64,000 bases of DNA. Origin: Beroe forskalii. Lineage: Eukaryota > Ctenophora > Nuda > Beroida > Beroidae. Under the pieces are notes generated by a model that saw nothing but the letters and a program-made list of their open reading frames with translations, searched no databases and had not been told where the DNA came from. The translations under genes were made by a program, and so were the position numbers. The stretch spans positions 1 through 64,000 of the forward strand of contig WFMF01000299.1 in NCBI GenBank assembly GCA_011033025.1, in the 5' to 3' direction. Within the stretch, counting starts at the first letter, position 1, and each line of letters starts with the position of its first letter. Shown in pieces: positions 22,448-33,621 of this stretch.

Positions 22448-23722
22448 ATGTCCAATACCACATCATCCCATTCACCTCCACCTGCTGACTATGATCAGCC
22501 GAAAATCTCTGAAAATAACCAAACATTATCGCAAATACCTGAAACACAAAACACCAACACACCTTACACTTGCCTGATCACTCAATCATCTGAACCAGAT
22601 AACTATGAACCAACACTGACTTCGGATTCACCAAATCGACCTTGCAATACACCCTCAGCCAACGAACCTCATGCACCACACACAGCCAACAGTAAACCAT
22701 CCATATCATCAAGTGCCACCCATCAAGGAGGTTTCAAACTCAAACGCTCACAATCCACGATGTTTTCCTTCGCAAGAAACGTTTACAATACTAGAACAGG
22801 TGAAAAAGTAAAAAAGCGCGCGCACCGCACTGGTTTCCCAAAGCTGATTTTCAAAAAGCCCCCTGGTGCCACGAGCAATTCCAACTGCAACCCCAGAACT
22901 AACACCCCCTGGACACAAAGCAAGCTCCGCCTTAGAGACGCGCTGACTCACAAAGAGACAGACACCACTCACCTGCCCCGCCCAAACGCAGCACAAAAAC
23001 ATGCACCCACGACGCGCCTATCAAAAGAAAATGCCCCAACTGCGCCCGCGCGCACACCAGCAAAGCCCCAACCCATCAAATTGCTACGTAATTGCGCTTC
23101 AATATCTAACCGTAAATTTGTCGAAATGACCAAAGGCAAATTTAAAGACACAGCACCATACCCACTACACACAACAGTTACAAACCCTAACGACTCACCT
23201 CAACCCTACCATGGCGCGCGAGCACCCCCGACCATATATTCGCAGTCACACAAAAACACGCCGCCTCAGACCAAAAACCGCCACTCCACTTTTGCACCTG
23301 CCCCACAGTTAAACTCCCAACATCGGGTCGGCTCTTCGCCAATCACATTTGCTGGAAGTTGCCTGACCCCCTCGCGTTCGGCGGGCGCGCGCGCAGTGCG
23401 CGCGTGTCCGCCGGGGGCGGCGGGCTCGCGCGGCTCTACCAAGAGACCCGAAACCCTTCAACTCAAGCTAAACATTGGCAAGAACAAAATCTCTCCAAAT
23501 CATATCCCAACAACTCCAGCGTCAAAATTGAAAGAAAAAGTTATCCAAACACCGACTAATTCTCCCTTCAGAAGAAGAATCTTTCCCATAGTTCTCACAG
23601 AGAAAGGAAATGATGCCAAACAGAATTACCCAGCACAGAAAACGAACATAATAACCAATAACCTAAACCTCCCCGTAATTAAAATGAGAAACCCATACTC
23701 TAAACACAAACCAACCCCAAAT
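22448..23722 (+). pseudogene. N-terminal part of the LINE's long frame, cut by insertion
   Basis: The frame starts at ATG just after CTTACAGGTAGGAT (MSNTTSSHSPPPADYDQ) and stays open for 425 codons to the insertion point. It is rich in Asn, Thr, Pro, Ser and Lys with no recognised domain. A GC-rich hairpin lies inside it in frame. After the inserted element and its 2-bp duplication, the same frame resumes at 27062. Removing 23723-27061 (3339 bases, 1113 codons) leaves the frame continuous. The extra residues past 23722 are read-through into the inserted element. Confidence 0.6.
23380..23412. repeat. GC-rich hairpin inserted in frame in the LINE coding region
   Basis: GGCGGGCGCGCGCGCA and its imperfect complement CGCGCGTGTCCGCC flank a GTG-type loop. 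Translation switches from an Asn/Thr/Lys-rich run to SAGARAVRACPPGAAGSRG and back. A related hairpin lies at 22272-22310. Confidence 0.7.
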
Positions 23723-24430
23723 AATACAGCCGATTTTTGCAAAAATCGGGATGGACCTGGAACTGTTTTATAACAATTCATTTTCGGTTTCAGGGGCCAG
23801 TACAGGGTCTCAGGAAACCACAACAGAAAGTTCAAGATCCCAGCTAATGGGGGCGATGGTTTTCTGGGCCACGCCCTTTTTACAGGTGACGCGTAAGCCC
23901 TAAAAATTGAAATCTTTATTTTTTGTCCGATTTTGTTGAGTTTGGTGTCTGAAGAGGGGTATTTTGATACGAGAAAAACGATGGAAATGATATTGTTTAC
24001 TTTTGGGCATGATTTCACGTCCTAAAATTCAAAAAATGTGATTTTATGTTGTTTTTGGCCACTCCGGTAGCCCAGCCAAAGTCAGTATCCAATATCCGAG
24101 CAGAGAGTTTCTCAACGGTTTTTGATAGATCTTAGGGTCCTTTATCGGAAAAAATTTGCTGCCCTCCCGTGAATCGACGTCCTTATGGGTGCTGGTGCCA
24201 CGCCCATTTTTCCACTGAGGCAGCGTATGGGTTTAAACCCATAACTTGGCTCAGGAAGGTCGTACAGACTCCGTTTTGGGCTCAAACGAATCGCAATGGC
24301 CATGTTTATATACGACTTGTCAATAAACATATGCCCTAAAATGCTCACAAACCAAGTTATGGACGAAAAACTGATTTTGAGCCCAAAGCGCAAGCCAAAA
24401 TTTGGCTCTTTCTCATAATTTGTGCCAGGA
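23723..24430. repeat. Left terminal inverted repeat, PIF1 element copy A
   Basis: Reading inward it shows GACCTGGAACTGTTTTATAA, CAGGAAACCACAACAGAAAG and GGAAGGTCGTACAGACTCC, then CTCAAACGAATCGCAATGG. All appear complemented at 26350-27059. The GGAAGGTCGTA to GTTATGGAC segment (about 24255-24365) is also related to modules in the 43-46 kb foldback element. Confidence 0.9.
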
Positions 24431-24812
24431 ATGTCTAAATCTAAATCTTGGCTGTATAATCACATTCAAATGCATAATAGCAATGTCCTCATTTACAGTA
24501 TATAAAAAACGCAATTATCATGTTTACATTTATCATGAGAATAAAAATACAAAAAACTAGGTAACAGACCAAAAGCTGGATTTTGATCACATAAATTGCA
24601 ATGCAATACCTATCATGGGTTCATTCAGCCTCGGAAATCTGTATGCTATCAAGTTATTAAAGGTTAACATTGATCAATTACTTTACAATTGAGTTGCTGA
24701 AAGAGCCCTGACAGGACTCTAAATATTCCAATGAAGAGATCTTTGGCATATGTGGCTTCTTCAAGCCGAACAATCTGCCAAGTTACCAACTAACCAATGT
24801 CAGTACACTTCC

Positions 24813-26181
24813 ATGACCGGGGAGCAGCGAGCTTTTGTTGATCGGGTATTCGAGCTGATGAGTTGGCTGATCTCAATGTCAATGGGAGATTCCTATACCT
24901 GGAAGCTCTTCTGGTGCAGGCAAGTCCTACACCATGAACACCATCATAGATCGGTGTCAGGCTGAAGGAATTGGCTACGCTGCAACGGCTATGACAGGTA
25001 TGGCTTCACTGCTCATCTCCGATGGTAGAACTGCACATTCTACTTTTGAAATTCCTATCCCCTGTACGAGTTCGAACAAGTGCGACGACGCACCTGACCC
25101 CCCCCCCCCCCTGGGAGAAAAGCTCCGGGCGTGTGAATTTCTGGCATTGATGAAGGATCAATGATAACCATATTTCACACAGATGCCATTGATAGGATGC
25201 ACAGGGATATTAATGGGAACAGACAGACACCTTTCGGAGCCAAAGTGCTCGTGATTATGGGTCAGTTTGATCAGACTCTATGTCTCTATGTGTCGTCCCA
25301 GGGGTGACGGAGGGCGAGGTGCAGAGAACGTGCCTATTCAGTCATCCCGAGTAATGGCCTCTGGTCCGTCGGTATACGTTCACACGTAACATGCGTGCTG
25401 ATGCCAACAGTCCAGATGTCGTAAGTTGGAATAACTGGCTAAGTCAGGTCTCTCAGGGTACTACACCTCAACGCTCTTCTGACCCCCTCCCCGGGCAGAT
25501 TGATATCCCTGAGGAATGCCGTTCAATTCATCTAGATACAGGGGATATAATTGGGGAAGTGTTTGGCAATTTTGAGGAGGATGACAAACGTGGTATTCTT
25601 GCACCGCTTAACTACCACACTGACAATATGAATGAACGGATACTTAGGTTGTACACGGCTTACAATATTCAATAAGGTTAATTGGGATGGCTACAATCAC
25701 CTGTAACACCAGAACAAATGGCCCAAGTGAAATTTGGAAGTCTTCCTTCTCACAAATTTAACGTTATGGTCGGTGGCATAGTGATGTTGGTTAGGAAGTA
25801 GGAACCTGGACAGTAGGCGAGGCCTCACAAACGGTGTTCGTCTTAGGGTTGTTGAGCTTGGCGAGCATGTAATTAAGGTTAGAACGTAGACAGGGATCAC
25901 CGGAATTAAGAGACCTTCATCCCCAAAGTTACTCTGGATGCCACCCCAGATCAGGCTCAGAGGCTTGGCTTCAACACGAGCTGGACGAAGTTAAGCTTGC
26001 CTGGGCTATGACAATCAACAAATCAAACTCTCGAGCGTGTTGGCCTAATGCTACCAGAGCCTGTTTTTGGCAAGGCCTGTTCTATGTTGCTTTCAGCAGA
26101 ACCCGAGGTTATGATCGCTTCGTGGTTGCCATTGAGCCATTCACAATGGTTAAGTTAATGATCAATTTTAACATTTATTAA
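24813..26181 (+). pseudogene. PIF1-family helicase remnant, copy A
   Basis: Fragments in several frames follow the PIF1 motif order. The start is MTGEQRAFVDRVFELM, an initial motif of PIF1/RecD-type helicases. Next is the Walker A region SSGAGKSYTMN at about 24910-24940, then YAATAMTGMASLLISDGRTA and HSTFEIPIPC. A Walker B-like IDEGSM lies at about 25148-25165, then PFGAKVLVIMGQFDQT. Later come FEEDDKRGILAPLNYHTDNM near 25570-25630 and, near the end, WAMTINKS and FYVAFSR, the motif V and VI signatures. These enzymes unwind DNA using ATP and occur in Helitron RepHel proteins. No Rep nuclease precedes it. Frameshifts at Walker A and Walker B make it dead. Length, about 456 codons, suits a stand-alone helicase. 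Confidence 0.82.
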
Positions 26182-26349
26182 CATAATGTGGATTTTGGAT
26201 GCTGAATGGTCCCAATATTGGATTGCAATTTATGTAACCAAAATCTTGTTTTTGCTTGATTTGTGTGCAATGCACACACTGTGCATTTTAGAGCAAATAT
26301 TATTTTCAAGATAGATGTAAACATGATAATTAAAAATCTTTTGAACTAT

Positions 26350-27059
26350 TAAGTAATTACTTTAGACATTCCTTGCACAAGTTGTGAGAAAGAGCCGAAT
26401 TTTGGCTTTCGCATGGGCTCAAAATCAGTTTTTCGTTCATAACTTGGTTTGTGAGCATTCTGGGGCATATGTTTGTTGACAAGTCGTATATAAACATGGC
26501 CATTGCGATTCGTTTGAGCCCAAAACGGAGTCTGTACGACCTTCCTGAGCCAAGTTATGGGTTTAAACCCATACGCTCTCAGCGGAAAAATGGGCGTGGA
26601 ACCAGCACCCATAAGGACGTCGATTCACGGGAGGGCAGCAAATTTTTCCGATAAAGGACCTAAGATCTATCAAAAACCGTTGAAACTCTCTCTCTGCTCG
26701 GATATTGAATACTGACTTTGGCTGGGCTACCAGAGTGGCCAAAAAACAACATAAAATCCACATTTTTTGAATTTTAGGACGTGAAATCATGCCCAAAGTA
26801 AATAATATCATTTCCATCGTTTTTCTGCATCAAAATACCCCTATTTAGACACCAAACTCAACAAAATCGGACAAAAATAAAGATTTCAATTTTAGGGCTT
26901 ACGCGTCACCTGTAAAAGGGCGTAGCCCAAAAACTATCGCCCCATTAGCTGGGATCTTGAACTTTCTGTTGTGGTTTCCTGAGACCCTGTACTGGCCCCT
27001 GAAACCGAAAATGAATTGTTATAAAACAGTTCCAGGTCATTTCAAAAATCGGCTGTATT
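26350..27059. repeat. Right terminal inverted repeat, PIF1 element copy A
   Basis: The complement of the left repeat, ending ATCGGCTGTATT. The match extends into the interior as CATGATAATT-type sequence near 26320. Confidence 0.9.
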
Positions 27060-27061
27060 AT

Positions 27062-30000
27062 AAAGACACCAAGACCATAAAAATAGGACAAATTAAGACC
27101 CAAGACCTGAGTTTGGCCACGGAACCAAGTAACAAAATCACAGACACTGTATCACAAACAGATTTAGATTATCCCATTCAGTGTAATCAAAACTTAACTT
27201 TGACAGCCCACATCACTGACAGCCCCCAAAAAAATGTGCAGCTGGATACTCCCCCAATCACCAGCGTGCAAAAGAATACAACCCAATCAATTAAATCAGA
27301 CTCAGACATACCAACCAATCCAAAAGTAGAACTCCCCACCAGGCAAGATAAACTCACAGCAAAAATCTTAAGAGAATACCTAAGAAACCAGACCACAAAC
27401 AAGAAGACTGAACCCACAATCTGTAACCCAAACCATGCACCAGAAAAATCTACAGAAAAATCCACAGAAAAATCAACTAACCCCTCCCAAACTGATTCTG
27501 GAGACCCAAATGCAACAGACCATTTAATAACAAATATGGAAATCACCAATAACACAAATTCACCCCAGAATTCACAGACACAAAAAACAGATTCAAGGAA
27601 AAAAACACAATCCCTCATAACAGACATGATAAAACAGAAAACACATAATTTGGACATTACACCCCAAAACACATCAAATAAGAATAACAAATCAACCCTT
27701 AACTCAAAAATTGTCTCACAAGACCCCAAGGTAAAAACCAACCCAAAAAAGGATGAAAAAACAGAAAAAATTGACATGCAAAAGGAAAAAGTCCAGGAAC
27801 ACATAAACAAATCAAAACAAGCCAGAGGCCACACCACAAAAATTCACTTTGATAGTCATAAACCAAAAACAAGAAACATGGAATTCACACAGATAAATCT
27901 TCAGCATGCACATGAACCATCACTAACACTGAAGGAAAACATTGAATACTCACTAGACACTTCCTTACCCCATGCAATTTGCATACAGGAACCACTATGT
28001 AACATGTCCAACAAGTCAACAAATGTCCCATGGACATCCCAGATACATACACATGCCACTATAAATTAACTGAAAACCAAACCCCCAGAGCCATTATACA
28101 CACCTCAAAAATACTCCATGAAAATTGCTTGTACCATGATGAATTCTCTGACCGTGATACATGCACAATCTCAATAAAGATCCCTCAGATCAAAATAAAA
28201 GGCTATTCATCTGCTCTTCATACATGCCATATGAGAAAATCAAAGACGGATTATTTCTCCACCTTATCAATAAAGCAAACCAGTCAAAACAAGTGTCATC
28301 CTCTGTACTGACTCAAATGCTCAAAAGCACCAGATGGGGAAACAACTCGACAAATAACACAGAGGCAAACAACTTGAAGAAATAATTGATGACTATAACC
28401 TCACTATTCACAAATAAACTCGACTCCCCCACCTGAATCTGCAAGGGGGAAAACCTCAATTATTGACCTTACAATTACAAACATTTATGCACCAACTATC
28501 CCCAACTGGAATTGCCATCTAAACATGTCCACATCTGATCATCACTATATCCAATTCTCCTCAAATACAAACTCTAAACCAGCCAATTCAACATAGATTT
28601 AACATGAAAAAATGTGACTGGGTCCTATATAAAAAACACTAGAAGAAACTATCCTCAATCCAGTATTAGAGAAAATCCCAAAAAACAAGTGTGGACTAGA
28701 CTTCTGCACATCAAAACTAACCAATCTCATGAACAAAGCTTGAAAATCTTGTCCAAAAATAAAAGCACAAAATACACCCAAAAAGAAACCCTCAGAAACT
28801 CTCAATGCATTAGAAAGACCATAACAGGAAGCTTAGAAAAAATTCAAACCAAAAAGACACACCAGAAGGACTGAGACAAATGGAAATGAAGTGAAAAATA
28901 ACTATAAGAAAGGCAAAATCCTTTAATAAACTAATTAGAAAAGCAAGAATCAAAGCTTGGAAAAAGTATGCATCAAACATTGAATCAGTAAAAGAAACAG
29001 CAAGAATAACAAAAATCCTCAATAAAGGATACACAAGCCCCCTTGGAACTCTCAAAAACAAAGATGGGAACATAACACAAACTCCAATAGACACCCTCAC
29101 CACTCTGGCAGATGACCTCCTTGGCAAAGAGACTCTCAAAAAACCGGACCAAAATATTGAAAAGAACCTACACATTGAAGACATCAAAAAATTTATTAAC
29201 CCCTCAAGACTAAGAAAGCCATCAACCTTCTTAAAAGAATAAATCACCTGGACATGATGGAATCACAAATGAAATGATTAGAAATTCCCAGATAAAATAC
29301 AAGAGTGCCTCCTGAACATATAGCATATACCATGAACACATCCCTCTCACCTGGCAAATTGCCAACTCAGCAATCATTGCTAAACCAGGCAAAGATGATT
29401 ACTCAAAAACCAAATCCTAGAATAATCTCCACTTCTAACCTCCTAAAACTCCTCGAAACACTAGTCCTCTGGCACTTACAAGAAGACCTAAAATAGAAGA
29501 ATCACTTAACCCAAACCAATATGGTTTCCGCAGTGGGCACTCAACTGAAGCCATAATCACAAAAGTAGTTAACAAAATCCAAACAGCACTAAAACATGGA
29601 GATCATGCGCTAGGCATCTTCCTAGATATTCAAGGCATTTGACAACCTACCTATTCAAACCATAAAAGAAACTCTTGACAAAACTCCAGCAAAGGGCAAA
29701 ATTAGTAACTGGATCACCAACATGGTAACAACAGATACATTATCCTCCAGTTAGCTAATGAAAACATAGTTAGACTTATCCCAAAGGCTGCCCAAGGGGA
29801 GTCTTATCCCATTTCTTTGGAATTTAGTAGTTAACGACCTCCTCAACTTCTTCAAAGTTAGATAATCTCTAGCTTATGCAGACAGACTTACTTATACATA
29901 CACACAGGCTGCAGACAGAGACATCATCTTAGAAACCGCAGCTATATATTAAAAAGATTAACTCATGGTGCAATTCTAAAGGCCTAGAAATATGCTATAT

Positions 30001-31131
30001 TAAAACTCAAATAGTCTTCTGGACTAGAAATAACACAATCAAGAAACCAGAACATTAATATAAACAACATATCCATTGATGTAAGCAAAAAACAAAATAT
30101 CTAGGTATTACACTAGATGACAGATTCAACTGGAATGAACATATAGCTCAACAAATCAAAAAATACCAAAATATTTTCCTTCACAAAAAAAGAGCAATTG
30201 GAAAGACCTGAGGCCTGAAAGCCCTGACCACTATATGGATATACAATGCAATCATATTGCCAAAACTCAGCTATGAAAGGTGCTGCCTGGGCCATGACCC
30301 CAAACAAAACCCAAAAGAGACAGACTACTCTCTCTTCAAAATCTGATACTAAAATCAGCTCTTGCTCTGCCTCCAGTACCCCAGAATAGCATAAACTCAA
30401 TCATTACAAACAGCCTCCCACTGGACCTCTACTTAAAACAAAAATGCTTAACCCGATGTGCTTCCCTTGTTGCTGAAAATCACTGGACACTCAAAACTCA
30501 CACACACCGCAAGACTAACTACAAAACACATATGGAAGTAGCAGATGGTGAACTCAGACGAATCCTGGGAAAACTATATCACGAAATTTCAGATAAAACA
30601 AGACCTACATTAAATATCGAACAAAATTTGCAACTCAAATCACTCCAAAGGAACAGATTTAAGTTAGCACAAAAGAAAACACAATACAAATCTACACAGA
30701 TGGCTCAAAAGATTCAGAAGAAAACACAGGTTACGATTTACTACATTATGTTTGGAAAAGCAGGATACTCAGAATTTGGCCGTCTCAGAAACTTCAACTC
30801 AGTCTTCAGGCAGAAGCCCACAGCATCACTGCCAGTGCACAAAAACTCCTCTCATGGAACACAAAACAAAACATCATATTCTACAGTGACTCCCAAGCAT
30901 CTATTAAATCACTACAAAAAAACAAAATTAACCTCTAGAACCATTATGAAATGTAATGCCACACTTAATGAACTAGCCAGAAAAAACAACCAAGTATCCC
31001 TAAACTGGATCCCAGGTCATAGTGACTTTGATGGAAATGAAATCGCAGACTCACTTGCAAAAATGGGAAGCCCTCTGACAATCAATATAACATCATCAAA
31101 ATACCACACAAAACAATCATATCTAAACTGA
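27062..31131 (+). pseudogene. LINE ORF2: extension, endonuclease, RT, RNase H
   Basis: From 27062 to about 27875 the frame is again Asn/Thr/Lys/Ser-rich with no domain. Near 27875 NMEFTQINLQHAHEPSLTL and PHAICIQEPLCN mark the start of an apurinic-type endonuclease as in R1/I elements. After the stop at 28069 the gene is fragmented. RT blocks follow: KSPGHDGITNEM (about 29240), NQYGFRSGHSTEAI (about 29515), HALGIFLDIQ (about 29605) and an ADDL-like remnant (about 29880). RNase H ends with WIPGHSDFDGNEIADSLAKM (about 31003-31060). The sense strand is strongly A-rich and G-poor. Confidence 0.75.
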
Positions 31132-31139
31132 AAAATTAT

Positions 31140-31915
31140 TACACTGAGGGCCCATCTAAATAGATGGCAAATCAACAATCTACACTACGACTGTTCCTAC
31201 CTATAAGCTGTCTACTAAAAAAATGACTACAACCTCACAAAATTAAGCTACATAATCACAACTTCCAACAAAATCTCTACGCATTCTGCTAAAAATTATC
31301 ACTGGACACAACAGCCTCAACAGTCACCTTTACAGGAATGGAACATGGCACTAGAACCATCCTGTGAATATTGTGACCTTCAAAACTCAGGGTGGACTCG
31401 TTTTTCTGCCCAGACAGAAACAGCAATACACATTATCGAACTGCCCAGCCTTTGACATACTAAAATTCGCTATTTCGAAGATTTCAAAATCAAACTGAAG
31501 ACATCATAAACAGCAACCAACCACTTCCAAAAACACTCAATAACCTCACAAGATTCTTTGTCAAATCTGACTGCTTCAATAAAATCCCACAACCACTGAA
31601 CCAATTTCACCAGAAGATAGACCAACTTGGAACAACAACAACAACTATCTCTTCAACAACAACAACAACAAACACAACCACAACAATAACAACAACAACA
31701 GCAACAATTACAACATCAACAACAATCGTTTCCCTCTGTTCCAGGCAGTATCCTGGAACTGGGCTTTGCCCATTGAGCCCAGTTAAATCCTAATCAATGG
31801 GAATGCCTAATTTTTCACAGTCTGGCTGGGTCAGACCTCCCTGTGACCCGTCCTAGACGGGGAGGTGGTACACATAGCCACCTTCGGCAAGATCTCCGAC
31901 TTAATCAGCATGCAA
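31140..31915 (+). other. LINE 3' region with CAA repeats and stem-loops
   Basis: A C-x2-C segment (SCEYCDL, about 31360) is the remains of a C-terminal knuckle. A CAA-rich microsatellite spans about 31628-31730. Then come consecutive hairpins: TTCCAGG with CCTGGAA, CTGGGC with GCCCAG (31742-31785), and TCACAGTCTGG with CAGACCTCCCTGTGA (about 31816-31853). Such 3' structures can be recognised by LINE reverse transcriptases. Confidence 0.5.
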
Positions 31916-31919
31916 TGCT

Positions 31920-33540
31920 TTTTTTTGGGGGCTGATTTATCCCACCTTGGCGTTGGGCAACTAAACGGTCCCCCGAGGAAAAGGGGTCTGGAAAAAAAGG
32001 GGTTAACCCCCGGGCCCAGCTAAGGGATATTTTGGCATTTCCCGGGAAAAATTTTTTTTAAAAAAAACCCCACCCCCAGGTTTTCCCCCCCCCAAACCGG
32101 GGGGGTTGGGGCCCCTAGTTTTTTTGGGGAAAAAGTTTCTTTTTACTTTTTTAAAAAAACAAAAAAAAAAAAAGGGCTTTGGCCCCTTTTCTGTAACAAA
32201 ACCCCCAAAAAACCCAAAAAATTTAAAAAAAAACTTAAACTCAAAAATGTTTCCCTCGCCAGGGAACTTAAAAGGGCTTTGCCTTTTTTTAAAAAATAAA
32301 ACAATTTTAAAAATTTTCAACCCCCCTTTTCCCCCAGCGGGGGGGTCAAAAAACCCCTTCCCTTAACAGAGAAGCCCCTTGGCCATTTATCCCACCCACC
32401 CCTCAAGGGGACAAGGGCCCCCCACTCGTTTTCCCCGGGGGGCAAAAAAACCCGGGTTCCCCCCTTGGGCCCAAAAACTTTTAGGGATATTTATGTAGGG
32501 GCCCCGGCCTTTTAAAAAGATGGCTCTCAAGACTTTCCCCTTTTTGGGATGTCCCCCCCTCCCCCGAACAAATTTTCCCCCCCGAAAACCCGGGGCAAAG
32601 GGGGGAGAAATCCTCAAAAAAAATTTATTATTTTTTCAATTCCCGTTGGCCTAGTTTGATATTTTTCAATGTGCTTTTAAAAAATGCTTTTTTAAAAAAA
32701 AAAATTTTTTCCCTGAAATTCGTATGTAAAAAAAGGAAAAAAATGTTAAAATTTTTGATTTTGAAAAAAATCGAATAAAGGTTTTTATTCATAAATTTGA
32801 CGGGGGTTCTGTCTATTTTTTCGACTGGATATGGATGTCTTTTTTCAGCGAAAAAAAATTTATCTCCCCTATAAACGGGCCCAGTGACTACAGATCTAAA
32901 CGTCAATTTTCTTTTTAAAAACCCTTTTCCAAAAACCTAACTTTAAACCCCCCTAACCAACAAATCGTACCTAATCCCCTAACCTAGTCCCAAAGCCCAG
33001 GTGCGCTTAATTATTTTTTTGAGGACCATTTTATGGGGGGTACCCCTTCTTCCTCATCCCCCATGGATGGTGTGTCTGTAGCACGGTTTTTTTGCTAAAA
33101 AAGATCCCCGGTTATCGTCGCCGCGCGGCCCTTTTAAAACCCCCACACCAATCGGGGGAAGCCTTTTCTCACCAGATCCCCAGTTTTACGCGCGCGCCAT
33201 GCACCTTGCTCCCTTCAAAACCCCCCCGGGGGGTTTAAAGCCGCCGGCCCCGGGGGCGGGGGGCTTGTAAACCTTTCCCTTTTTCATTGCGCGGCGCCTT
33301 ACAACAAGGAAGGCCCGGGGACCCAGGATAACGTGAGCAATGCCAAAAAAAAGCCCCATAAAGGGGAAAAACGCCCCGTGACATCGGGATATTTTATGAC
33401 AGCAGCTGTTATCCCAGCTCATCTATCTTCCCCGTTTTTAAAAAATTCAGGCGTTTAAATTTTACAATTTTTGAGATCCCGGGGGTACAAACAGGGGATG
33501 GTTTAAAATTAAGAATGAATACATTTAAACCAACATCTTT
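31920..33540. other. Homopolymer-rich stretch, probably low-quality sequence
   Basis: Runs of A, T, C and G follow one another (for example GGGGGGTTGGGGCCCC and CCCAAAAAACCC), with no repeat period, conserved motif or sensible reading frame. This pattern is typical of base calls at the poor end of Sanger reads. No annotation inside this interval can be trusted. Confidence 0.65.
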
Positions 33541-33621
33541 TCATGAAGCTCATCTATATTGTTTTTTTTTCTTTTTATAGAGTGGGCTGTAGACACAGCT
33601 AAATTTTCTATTCATTCTAAG

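Larger units (their letters stand above)
23723..27059 (+). mobile_element. Long-TIR element carrying a PIF1-like helicase, copy A
   Basis: The left end AATACAGCCGATTTTTG and the right end AAAAATCGGCTGTATT are inverted. The repeats continue inward for about 700 bp with high identity (left to about 24430, right from about 26350) and more weakly beyond. The dinucleotide AT lies outside both ends (23721-23722, 27060-27061). The unique centre of about 1.8 kb holds a decayed PIF1-family helicase on the plus strand and nothing else recognisable. It interrupts the LINE, whose frame is restored when the element plus AT is removed. A second copy lies at 35492-38810. Confidence 0.85.
18398..31915 (+). 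mobile_element. Long LINE with RNase H, I/R1/LOA-like, interrupted
   Basis: In order on the plus strand: a pyrimidine-rich 5' region with internal repeats (18398-20671), ORF1 (20672-21982), a 465-bp spacer, a long low-complexity frame (22448 onward), an endonuclease start (about 27875), RT blocks (about 29230-29900), RNase H (about 30800-31090), a C-x2-C knuckle (about 31360) and a CAA-rich 3' region. RNase H and the INLQHA endonuclease start point to the I, R1, LOA or Tad side of the LINE tree. The element is split by a PIF1/TIR element at 23723-27059. That ORF1 and ORF2 belong together is inferred from order and orientation. Confidence 0.65.

Noticed and set aside
32003..33422. Several open frames in the homopolymer-rich stretch
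   Set aside because: Compositional artefacts of probable low-quality sequence.
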